From assembly GCF_018320785.1 (NCBI RefSeq), contig NC_054881.1, forward strand, positions 23,808,275 through 23,872,274: 64,000 bases of DNA, written 5' to 3'. The stretch's first letter is position 1; the number at the start of each line of letters is the position of its first letter. The translations under genes and the position numbers were made by a program. Shown here in pieces: positions 55,166 to 64,000 of this stretch. The notes under the pieces are model-generated. The model was not told where the DNA came from, did not search any database, and saw nothing but the letters and a program-made list of their open reading frames with translations. The DNA comes from Cheilinus undulatus. Taxonomy: Eukaryota > Chordata > Actinopteri > Labriformes > Labridae.

Positions 55166-55261
55166 GCACGGTGGTGCAACCGTGGTAGCAACCCCTGAAC
55201 ATGTAACATTTTCTATTCAGAACTCACTTATTTGGAGGATTCATTATCCCAGGCCTTTTGG

Positions 55262-56119
55262 TTATGGAGTGACTCTTTGTCCATTTATGAAGGCATGGGG
55301 ACCTTGGAACATGGTTTTAAGACCTGCTTTTCTCGCCTGCTCAACTTTTGGCCAGATACCCTTCTGTGCTTCTCGATCTACCTTGATGAGATCCTCAGCA
55401 AAGCGGATGTTGAACTCTCTGAAGATAGGATGTTGTTTGGTGGTTCTCCAGAGTTCATCCCTGAAGTTTCTCCCGGTGAACTACATGATGGTCTGTCGAG
55501 GATGGTTAGCGTTGTGCTGTCCTAACCGGTGCACAGAGTCTAGGATGAGGTCCATTTTCTCCTTCCAGTGTGGAGCAATCTTCTCAATGATCTCTGCAAC
55601 AACCTGCCTTGTGTTTTCTTCTTTTTCCTCTCTTAGACCCTTTAGCCTTAAATTCCATCTTCTCTTGTATCTTCCCAGATCTGCAGTTTTCACTTCTAGC
55701 TCTGTGGACCTCTTTTCCAGTTCTGCATTCTGTTTTCTGATCTTTTTCATTTCTTCTTCAAGCTCTTTGTTTTTAGTCTTGCATTCTTTGATTTCACTAC
55801 TGTTAAACTCAACTTCTCTGGCAATGCTGGATACGGTAAGCATGTTGGTTTTTTTCAGTTCGTTTTGGAAGTCCTTCATCATGACTTGTAAATCTCCAAT
55901 AGCGGGCAAGATTTTTGCATTGGATGTGTCCTCCGCTCTAGGGTTACCAGCTGTTTCTCTGTCGTTTTTCAGCTTTTTTTGTGGCACTGCTGGCTTCGAG
56001 GGTGATGTTAGAGCATTTTTAATCCCCTTAACGTTTGTCTCCATGCTTCCTGTTGCATGGTAGTCATGCATTTGAAGAGCCCTCACTCTAGCATTGGCGT
56101 TAGCGTTGGCTTTGTACAT
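55262..56119 (-). pseudogene. LINE A ORF1 (L1-type RNA-binding protein), one in-frame stop
   Basis: L1-type ORF1p is an RNA-binding trimer that coats the element's RNA. The frame opens at 56119 (MYKANANANARV), has a coiled-coil region (ELEEEMKKIRKQNAELEKRS), then the RRM-like domain (YKRRWNLRLKGL) and a C-terminal domain (FREFNIRFAEDL). It closes at 55262 after GQRVTP. A TAG at 55481-55483 interrupts the otherwise single frame just before FTGRNFRDELW. About 285 codons. Inactive as it stands. Confidence 0.8.
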
Positions 56120-56649
56120 GCTGTTGTTGTTTCTCGAGGTACTTTGCCCAGGATAAGTTGACTTACTGAATTCCGACTGAGTCCTTGAGTTTCGTGCGCA
56201 TTTATGATCGATAATAGAGTCTGTGTGAGTTATAAGTCCATTTAATTTCCTATTTTTCAGGGTTCGCTACTTGGAGCAGATTACAGCGTGTCTGTCCCTC
56301 CTGCCATCTTGCCGGAACTAACAGTGGTGGACTTATTTTACAGTGGCTGCAGGGAGATGCTGACAAGGCTCAGCTAAACTGAACACATTATGTTTATAAA
56401 AACACATTTAAATACACACAGAATAAAAATCTACAAATTGTTACACATATTAACCAGCACGAGTGTGTTTCCTGTTTTTTTATATATAAAACTTATGAGT
56501 ACTGTTTAAAAATACTATTCAATCAAAATGTGTGCACAATTTATCAAATTACAGTCTGCTACACGGGTTATCTCTGATATGGTAAACACAATCACTCTTT
56601 AAGTTCCTTTAATCTTGGACTGCATTCAAGTTTAAAGAGTATGTATTAA

Positions 56650-57032
56650 AACTTAAAGGGATACTTAAACATTTTGGCAAATTCGCCCATTGCCATGATT
56701 CCTATAGTCTTAGTAATAGGTTCCTTTCTTTTAGTTGTCGGTGCAAGCTGTTTCTAGATCTGGGGGGACCGTTAAACCAGCTGCACCACGAACACTATGC
56801 TAGCAGACAGTATTTATGCTTGCCCTCATCAAACTCATCAAATACACAAGCCAACAACTCCAAAACGCTCTCGTGGACAAGTTGTGACCTGTACATTCAC
56901 CACCCTATGAAATAATAACATATTATTATTTCACATTACGACACATGAAGCAAATAGTCGGAACTATTTCTTGAGTGAACCACTGGGCGGAGTGACACAG
57001 TGCAGCAGCCATGTCTGGGGTGTAGTGCCGGT
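56650..57032. repeat. Older interspersed repeat that hosts LINE B and C
   Basis: The sequence from about 56653 (ttaaagggatacttaaacat, tttggcaaattcgcccattg) is familiar as a common teleost repeat. It runs up to the LINE B target site at 57033. The text resumes after the LINE insertions at about 59196 and 60034 (catgattatagagtggtgca), which appears to be the same host sequence. Family not assigned. Confidence 0.5.
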
Positions 57033-57134
57033 TTTGCATTTAATTTGTTTTTTTTCTTCCAACGTTTTTATTTGAAAAAATGTCAATACATTGTCATTGA
57101 ATTCATTCAAACAGATATGACAAAACCTGACTCT

Positions 57135-57700
57135 CCATATCTTTTGAGATCAGCCAAAAGTCAATTCTAGAGGATAGAGTGAAGTTTTTGTTGCTCCAGG
57201 TATATTGTTGTTCATATATCCACTAAGTTTGTTGGATTACAAAAGTTAACCAGGTTGTTCTCTCCATCTCTAGGTCTTTTATCTAACTGATGTGACCATA
57301 CCATATTAAAATCTCCTCCAAGAAGTGTTTTGGCTGAAGGATATTTGTTTGTGAGTGAGTTAATACTGTCTTCTATCTCAGTTATGAAGAGGTTATTTAA
57401 AGAGTCTGAGTTATAACCATAGACATTTCCTACCAAAAAGATATATGAATGCATTTCCACAACAATGAAAATCCAGTGACCCTTTTCATCAGATACTTTT
57501 CCAGTATGTTCCCTTTAAAATTGTCCCTCAAAACAGCAACTCCTGCTGACTTCTTCGATCCATGTGAAAACCACAAGTCTTTTCCCATTGGTTCTTCCAA
57601 AACTGATTGTCCTCAGCACAGGAATCAGTCTCTTGAAAAAGAATAAAGTCTACTTTCACCTCCTTAGAGAACAGAAAAAAAGCTTTCCTTTTGACAATAT
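57135..57700 (-). pseudogene. LINE B ORF2 endonuclease fragment
   Basis: The minus-strand frame at 57460-57212 encodes VGNVYGYNSDSLNN and TLLGGDFNMVWSHQLD, the APE-type endonuclease GDFN core. Flanking pieces in other frames extend it to about 57700, and on to RIDFWLISKDMES near 57140. The reverse transcriptase that should follow is deleted. Confidence 0.78.
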
Positions 57701-58089
57701 TTCACAGACCCCTTGTGTTAACAGACAGTAGTGATAACTCCAGAACAAAGAGTATTTACTTGTAAAACAATGAGAAAAGGTCCTCTGAAAAACGTCAACT
57801 GTTTAGGGACTCCTGTAAAAAATTAAAGCTTTGTAAACTATAAAGGGTTACCATTGCATAGAGTGAACACAACAAAATCATTTTTGTAGGTCAAAACACA
57901 GCACAATAGCTAGAACAACATTGTGTTTTGATTTTCAACGTATGAAATTTGATAGCAAAAATTGGTGTTTATCTGTAACCTTCATCTACACTGTTTGATA
58001 TGAGCCACATATAAAAATAATATTTAACAGTACCAGTTATAGCCTATTTGTAAGGTGTAGCTCTTTTTTGACCTCACAGTTTTCTTCTG

Positions 58090-58923
58090 CTGGGATTGAT
58101 TTCTTTTCCATTCATGTTGGCTTTTGCTCCAATGAAGTAAGCCTTCACTCTGCTCTTCTTTCTATGATGGGCCATAGGGCAGCTCTGGCATCTCTGTCCT
58201 CTTTACTTAGGTCCTCACTGAAACGGAGCTTGTTCTCTCAAAGGTAGACGTTGTTTTTAGCTTGTCTCCAGATGACATCTCTCACAGTGCGGTATGCAGA
58301 CAGAATGATGATTCCTCGGGCTCTGCTCGTGTTGTCTTGTCATCCAAGTCTGTGCACCGCATCGATTCCCTTTGCTGCTCTCGTTCCCAGTTCCGCCGCC
58401 ACTTTTTCGCAGATCTCAGTCACTCTCTTTTTCCCATCCTCACTGTCCTGTTCAGGAACACTGTACAGCTGCAGACACCATCTTCTTTTATAACGTTCTG
58501 CATCACAAACCTGCTCCTTCAACAAGTCTAACACCACCTGTTGTTCTTCACATATTTTTTCAGCACGTGGTTTTCTGTCTTGATATCATTGATTTCTCCA
58601 TATGCAAATTCCAGCAATTTCGTAATCTCTTTAATGTCTGATGAGTTGTTGTTGATCATACGAGCTAAATCATCAGCTCTGTCATTTACTGCTTTGAGGA
58701 TAGTCCTCTGCAGGTCGTATAAAGATGGCTCCGGACTGCCAGGGTCACCTTCTTTGCAGCAGGACTGTTGACAGGAGTGTCGGGAGAGGGACAAGTTCTC
58801 CCTCAGTTTCACATGCATCGGCACCGACCATGTTGGCGTAGTTATACTCACCTTTTTGTTTATTGGAGTATCGGGGGTTATTTCCTTACGTTTGTTCTCT
58901 CCTTTCTTCCCCTGGCTGCTCAT
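58090..58923 (-). pseudogene. LINE B ORF1, frameshifted
   Basis: Starts MSSQGKKGENKRKEITPD at 58923, with a coiled-coil-like middle (DLQRTILKAVNDRADDLA, EINDIKTENHVLKK). The frame shifts near 58530 into the RRM-like part (RYKRRWCLQLYSVPEQ … GIDAVHRLG). It shifts again after 58340 before a recognisable C-terminal part (KAYFIGAKANMNGKEI) ending near 58090. Related in design to LINE A ORF1 but clearly a different subfamily. Confidence 0.75.
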
Positions 58924-59208
58924 TATATCTTTGAAGAGTTGTTAGCATTAGCTAAGTTGTTTTCCGCGTGTTTTTCAAAATGTTCTTTTTATTCCGGCTC
59001 TGAGGGGTTTTAAATAGTCCAGTTTGGTATCAGTACATATCGAATACACTAAGCACCTACTATATGGTTGTTTGGCTTCTCTTTTCAAAGAGATATATGT
59101 CGTTGGAGGCCAATTTTTCCAGAGATGTTTTAGAAGGCTTGTGCTGTCGCCGCCATCTTGCCGCCAACCCCCCAGGAAACTCTCTTTGCATTTAACTTTA
59201 AAACATCT

Positions 59209-60047
59209 CTGTCTCGTAATGTCCCTTTTTCTTCTTCTTCTTTTTTTTTTTAATTTATTGAACAAAATTAAATGACATTACATAAAGGCATACAAACAAA
59301 CATAATGTTGACAGACTATAATGATAACTTAAAATTAACCTACATAAACAAAAGTACAACAGAGACTTAATATATCCTATATACACAAAATAATATTTTG
59401 AGACTTACCAAACAAAAAAAAAAAACGAAACATAACAATACGAAACAAGGAAACTCATTTATGAAGGACTAAAGAATTTGTTATATATTTCTAAGGTTTT
59501 CGCACATTTTCTGTTCCAGGTGGTTAGAGATCTGATGTAGTTATTTAATTCAAATAAAAAAACTTTGAAGAGGGGGCGGCTATTATCAGTAAATTTCATT
59601 TTGTGAATGTGGTATTTTCCCAGCATGATAAATAGATTTATGATAAATTCAAAATGTTTGTTTTGGTGATTGAAATTAATTATAATACTTTGATAATTGA
59701 GATTAATTATTTTAGAGGTTTTTTGAGCAATAAATAGATCCAGTTGTTTCCAGCAGTTGTAACAGGGTCTGCATTCATAAAACAGATGTTTTAAGTTTTC
59801 TTCGTTGTCATGGCAGAAGGTGCAGTTTGGCGATATATCTATTATTTTTGGAGATTTGTAAGTTGGTTGGATAAATATTATGTAAAATTTTCTACTGCAT
59901 TTGTTGAATTTTGTTGTCTATACAGTAATGGAAAGTCAGAAGCCAGGCTGCATCCCATTCTATGTCAGTAAATAGAACAGACCAGTAGGCCTTGCTAGCA
60001 GGGTAGGACTGATCTGGGATCTGAAGGGTCATCCTGTCTCATAATGT
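59209..60047 (-). mobile_element. LINE C: 5'-truncated L1-type copy (ORF2 C-terminus and A-rich tail)
   Basis: The body is about 59223-60033. Minus-strand reading gives the ORF2 C-terminal cysteine motif (CTFCHDNEENLKHLFYECRP) and LFIMLGKYHIHKMKF, then ends in an A-rich tail at about 59240. The flanking 14-mers ctgtctcgtaatgt (59209-59222) and ctgtctcataatgt (60034-60047) differ by one base and are the likely target-site duplication. Confidence 0.78.
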
Positions 60048-60594
60048 TCCATGATTATAGAGTGGTGCAGTCATGACGTAATTTTGTGGGAAGCTAGCGT
60101 TACATGGGTTCCCTTGGCGCCGAGCCTATGGGATTTTTCAGTGGGTTTTTGGATTATTGCTGAAAACAAGCTCTGTGTCCAATAAAAGTTTATGAAACTT
60201 ACACGTTTTGTTCATAATGCTAATCTTCATAAACTGATAATAAAAGAATCGTATCTGGTTTGTTAATCTGACTGGCGAAAGTAAAAAGCTAACGTCATGC
60301 TATATTGAACTACAACACGGTCAACTGAATTTACGTCATCACCTGCGGATACAACTGAACGGCTCGGTTGCCGCGCTTCGGATGATGATGTATGTAGTCC
60401 TTGTTAGCTATCTTTTAGCAACCGTCTTTGTTAAGACGTGAAAAGATACACAATTCAAAGGTGGGGCACGTTTCAGATTTATTTTATGTAGTAGGACAGA
60501 ACGTTAAACTCTCTTGAACTTGTGTTCACCACAGACCTTATTTTAGGCATTTAACCGAAAACACATTCAAAATTCCCATAGACTTTCAGACGAG
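60048..60594. other. Intergenic, continuation of repeat-like DNA
   Basis: Follows the LINE C target site. It begins as the presumed host repeat and becomes CpG-containing around 60340-60400 (aacggctcggttgccgcgct). No gene is supported. Confidence 0.4.
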
Positions 60595-61180
60595 GGAACT
60601 GGAAGGGCTAAAATGCTCAAGAGGGTCTGGCTGCAGCCCTCGAGCAAACCTCTATGCTGGAATGTTCGGCTGGAGACCTCTATGGTGGGGCGAAACCTCC
60701 TCGCTGGGGCGTGACGCACATTGCTCAAGCCTACGCTGGGGCGTGTAGCATGTTAGCTGTTGTTAGCATGACTACACCGCTGTGCTTATGACACATAAGC
60801 ATAGCTCCGTACGCTGGGGCAAAGCCTGACTGCTTCGGTTTGGGCGTTTAAATCCGACTCATTAGATTTAGGCATTCAAATCCGACTGATTAGGTTTAGG
60901 CATTAAAATCCGACTGGTTAGATTTAGGCATTAAAACCCAGCTGGTTAGATTTAGGGTCAGCCTGTCGGCAAGCGGATGGAGCTGAAATTTCGTTGTGGG
61001 TAGTATACATCACGCCCCAGTGTAGAGGTCCATGGCTTGGGCAATGTACGTCATGCCCCAGCAAAGAGGTTTTGCCCCACTGTAGAGGTCTCCTGCAAGA
61101 GGTCTCCAGCCGGATGCCCCAGTGTAGAGGTTTGCTTGAGGGCTGCAGCCAGATGCCTCTCAAAATGCTAACTTACTTCC
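60595..61180. repeat. Foldback (long inverted repeat) structure
   Basis: The left arm (about 60595-60830) and right arm (about 61000-61180) are inverted copies. Left ctggctgcagccctcgagca pairs with right tgcttgagggctgcagccag, and further pairs run outward to gctaaaatgct / caaaatgctaac. Within the arms a short motif, gccccagtgtagaggt, recurs about four times on the right and five times in the opposite sense on the left. The middle holds a 28-bp tandem repeat. No coding function is evident; the minus-strand ORF at 60924-61163 is a by-product. Confidence 0.75.
60839..60954 (+). repeat. 28-bp tandem repeat, four copies
   Basis: The core ggcattaaaatccgactggt recurs with starts at 843, 871, 899 and 927 (plus 60000), exactly 28 bp apart, with minor substitutions; a fifth unit begins at 60955 and stops. 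It sits in the loop of the foldback structure. Confidence 0.9.
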
Positions 61181-61810
61181 GTGTTTTAGGACTCATTCAA
61201 GCTCCACTCTATTTCATAGGGTGGCCAATCATGTTTTGAGGGTGGCACCAGCCACCCCGGCCGCCCCTTTGAAACCACGGCTGTAATGTGTAGGCCTAAC
61301 TTTTAAAATCAACAGGTGCAACAAAATTAGCTTACATTAGTACAGTGCAGGAACGTGTTCACAGAAAAGATAATCAGTGAATGTGAAAACATGTGTGGAT
61401 GGACTTAATATTTCATTGCTTGGATATTTTTTGACTATGGATTCCAGCATGAAAATGTTTTCCTAGGGCCTCATTCTACCCTCACACAATGAAACAGGTA
61501 AGAGGTTCTCCTTAAATTATTTTTCCACCTTCTGTTTAATTTCCATCCTCATATTAAGTGAGCCATATGGTCACACAGCAGGCAGCCTCGGGTACAAGAA
61601 CGCCGTGAGAGAAATTTCTGAATCATAACTGAGTTCAGTCAGAAAAGAGCAAGTCATAACAGGGAGAAGCTGTCCAAAAGCATGCATTTGGAGACGGGCA
61701 GTTAAAGAGCTAAACGAGAGCAAGGGTAGTACAGTGATGGGAGGAAAATTTCACGTTTAAATAATACTACTATAATAAGTGTTTTTTTTTTTTGTCTTTT
61801 TTAATCTTAG

Positions 61811-61935
61811 GGGGACTGAATGAATTCAAATATGGCACCAGAAGTTGCAGAAAAGTGAGATGCTAGTAAACAAAAGGTAGCCATGGAGGAGATGACAGGT
61901 ACCGAAGACTATGCACAAGAAATTCAACTGGACGG
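61811..61935 (+). CDS. Possible 5' exon (UTR plus start codon) of an unidentified gene
   Basis: A good acceptor (tctttttaatcttag) precedes 61811. An ATG at 61883 in strong context (gtagccATGG) opens MEEMTGTEDYAQEIQLDG up to a gtaatt donor after 61935. Two other signals lie downstream: a 30-bp exon-like block with strong splice sites (62558-62587) and an acceptor at the right edge (63987). Splicing 61935 to 63987 directly, or via 62587, meets an immediate stop. Using the weaker donor after 61898 gives an open join (MEEMTGDNAG). I do not recognise the protein. It may be chance. Confidence 0.28.
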
Positions 61936-62557
61936 GTAATTATCTTTTTTTTCCACAGTAGGCTACTGCATTGTTTGTATTTCAAGAACCCATAATAATG
62001 CTAAGTATGGTAAAAATCACAGCATCAAATCTGTATGCATCATTTTTATCTTAATATGTGCTAACTACAGTGTCACAAAGTTATTTTTCAGTGACTGCAA
62101 AGTGCATCCATGTCTCACACATCTCCTAGCTGCATTTTGTTTGACTGTTCCCATTAAGATAATGCACACACTCAGATTTCTTACCCCACTTGACCCTGTA
62201 GCATGTTAAATGCTGAAACTGTAATTTTAATTTTATTTACGTGTAAACCTAGCAAATGAGGTTATCAAGCTTAGGTGAGTGCTGTGACTAAGAGCATCCA
62301 TGACTTCTTAACTTAGCTAAATAAATGATATGAAATTAGTAATAATAATGGTTTGATTGATTGATTCATAAGTACATAGATGGCAAATGAGGTGCCTCCT
62401 TCAGGCAAGGACAGTGATGCAAGCACAGCTCTCTCTCTGTGAGAGAGATGCTCAGAACTGCAGGTTCAAGAGGTCTTGGCAGGATGGGACATTTCTGCAG
62501 AGGGACTCCTGTGTGTTGTTTGTTGTTGTGTCTGTCCTCTTCCTCCTCTTCCTCTAG

Positions 62558-62587
62558 TCCCCTGCGAGGAAATAGAAGCTGTCCAAG
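62558..62587 (+). other. Exon-like block, 30 bp, with strong splice sites
   Basis: Preceded by a long pyrimidine tract (tcctcctcttcctctag) and followed by gtgagt. In phase with the 61883-61935 reading it would encode PLRGNRSCP. No family is recognised. It could be a microexon of the gene starting near 61883 or a coincidence. Confidence 0.25.
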
Positions 62588-62599
62588 GTGAGTCAGCAT

Positions 62600-63970
62600 G
62601 GAGAAGCTGTTTGCGCATTTGGCTGAGGCAGAGAGAAAGGAGCTACTTAATCCTAGCTCTGAGAAGAACTATGAAAACAGCATTTTTATGCCTTTCTTTT
62701 CCACGAGTTACAGGTATTTTGTGTCTAAAAGGCCTCTTTAGTGTCTCTAATGGGAAGTTAAAATGTGAAGTTGTCCTGTAGTTTTTTGTTCATTAGAAAT
62801 GTCTATGTTCCTCTAAAAAACAGACTACAGATGAGCTAAATCTGCTGTGTTTGTATGTTTAATGATGCAGCAGCAGAGTTGGATAAGTCAAATCTCCTAC
62901 AAGCAGTATTAACCTTCTTAACCTCCATGTTTAAATGGATATATTTTTTTTTTATTTCTGCATGTGACAAGCCAGTGTGTGCGACAGTTTTCTGTGTCTC
63001 TGCAGAGGTACCAAACAGAACAATGTGAATTAGGATTTAAAGGTGACTAATAAAAGCTGATGTTTTTTTTTCCCAGGCTTCCCCTGTGTCTTTGTGTTGC
63101 TGTGATACAGTAATCCTCTCTTATGTAACTGAGTGGAGTCCTCTCTGCCTCTCTTACTCAACAAACTCGTACACATGCACATGGGCAAATGTAGCAACCA
63201 TAACAGTCAGATCTTTCAAGTGCATACAAAGAAACTGGAAATATCTGCTGTCAGGGACTGAGTGCTTAAGTTTCAGTCACACGATATGTGATTTCTATTG
63301 AAAGAAGATGAATGAGTTACACAGTAAGTGCCATCATACTCTTAACCATATTTGATCCTGATATCCTTCTGCCATGTACCTTGTTCTGTGTTTGCATTGC
63401 TGATGTTTTTTAATGAATATGGAGTTGTGCTGCTTTTGATGCATGTATTTGTTTGAAGCCAAAAGAGTCTGGTCTTAACTGGTGATGAGCTAAAACATGA
63501 GATACTTTTCACAGATATTTTATTCCACATTATTCTGTTAGAAATTAATTGAACATCTACAAAGTATATGTTTTTGTTGAGTAAATTGTGAGGACAGCTT
63601 GTAAAAAGTGCATGGCAACCTCTTAATAAAAGCTATATTAAAAGGCAGAATGCTTGAAAAAAGCAGTTGTGCATTTTTTAGAATACTGCTCTAACAATTA
63701 GTCATGTAAACACGTACATTAAGGGGATTTGACTTGGTATGATTCACAAAATTAACACATTTTTCAAAGTTTAACATTTGAACTTTCTGCCTATCAAACA
63801 ACAAAAACGAAATTCACTTCCACCTCTGAAAAGTACAAAAATATTATACGATTTTCTGCAGAATCACAGTTTTCTTTGAATGTCAAGTGAGTGTGGTGCA
63901 TTATGGAGTAAATGCATGATGCACTTATTCAACTGCATGCTTTGCTTTTGTTTTCACGTGTTTGATCTGT
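62600..63970. other. Presumed intron or intergenic, nothing recognised
   Basis: AT-rich sequence with no supported coding frame, RNA or delimited repeat. Confidence 0.4.
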
Positions 63971-63986
63971 TGTTTCTTTTCTGCAG

Positions 63987-64000
63987 GTGATAATGCGGGA
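63987..64000 (+). other. Possible exon start at right edge
   Basis: The acceptor ttgtttcttttctgcag is followed by gtgataatgcggga up to the window end. It is open in the phase reading DNAG and in the phase reading VIMR. Too short to identify. Confidence 0.25.

Larger units (their letters stand above)
52430..56335 (-). mobile_element. LINE A: L1/Tx1-type retrotransposon remnant, 3'-truncated, interrupted by a Harbinger element
   Basis: Element order on the minus strand: a 5' end with the L1-like phrase ccggcaagatggcaggaggg (about 56310), ORF1 (56119-55262), the Harbinger insertion (about 53808-55165), the ORF2 endonuclease and linker (about 53805-52880), and the very start of reverse transcriptase. 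It stops against the 20-bp minisatellite at about 52430. The core of reverse transcriptase and the 3' UTR are absent. Exact outer boundaries and target duplication were not found. Confidence 0.75.
57033..59195 (-). mobile_element. LINE B: L1/Tx1-type retrotransposon, both ends present, large internal deletion
   Basis: The 5' end (minus strand) is at about 59184, with the phrase ggttggcggcaagatggcgg. The 3' end at about 57044 has an aataaaaacg signal and an A-rich tail. The 11-bp direct repeat tttgcatttaa flanks it (57033-57043 and 59185-59195), a LINE target-site duplication. ORF1 and the ORF2 endonuclease start are present. The sequence then passes straight to the 3' tail near 57140, so reverse transcriptase is missing. 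Confidence 0.82.

Noticed and set aside
55158..56063. 301-codon plus-strand ORF, the longest in the window
   Set aside because: It is the antisense of LINE A ORF1. The minus-strand reading has the coiled coil and RRM-like domains; the plus reading is a Ser/Phe/Leu-rich shadow.
58251..58641. Plus-strand ORFs of 80-89 codons
   Set aside because: Antisense to LINE B ORF1.
60924..61163. 79-codon minus-strand ORF rich in repeated LHWG words
   Set aside because: Generated by the repeated motif in the right arm of the foldback structure; no gene signals.

Overview
This is vertebrate genomic DNA, almost certainly from a teleost fish. It has intron-rich genes with GT-AG splicing, three recognisable orthologues of human genes, and a fish-type load of hAT-like MITEs, Tc1/mariner, Harbinger and L1/Tx1-type LINE remnants. 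No bacterial or viral gene set is present. I cannot name the species; a percomorph is a guess.

Layout. (1) 428-30272, minus strand: 21 coding exons of atp2a2 (SERCA2, the ER/SR calcium pump), from the start codon through transmembrane segment 8. The last two membrane segments and the 3' end lie beyond the left edge. (2) 30273-35919: CpG-rich atp2a2 promoter side, then intergenic DNA with hAT-like MITE copies. (3) 35920-39139, plus strand: complete pus1 (tRNA pseudouridine synthase), six coding exons, with an N-terminal exon that fits a mitochondrial isoform. (4) 41148-49631, plus strand: complete noc4l (nucleolar complex protein 4, 40S ribosome assembly), 15 exons, 530 residues. (5) 49632-61250: gene-free repeat domain with a 20-bp minisatellite, three minus-strand L1-type LINE copies (A, B, C), a Harbinger-type element inside LINE A, and a foldback structure carrying a 28-bp tandem repeat. 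(6) 61800-64000: weak signs of the 5' end of another plus-strand gene that runs off the right edge.

The three genes do not form one pathway. atp2a2 pumps calcium into the ER/SR; pus1 modifies tRNA in nucleus and mitochondria; noc4l assembles the small ribosomal subunit. atp2a2 and pus1 diverge from a 5.6-kb intergenic region; pus1 and noc4l run in tandem. Gene models were built by hand from splice sites and reading-frame continuity: every exon junction keeps frame, and the exon sums give plausible protein lengths. I found no convincing new gene system. The most interesting signals are two extra introns in atp2a2, the layered transposon architecture at 52-60 kb, the foldback element at 60.6-61.2 kb and the all-frame-open minisatellite.
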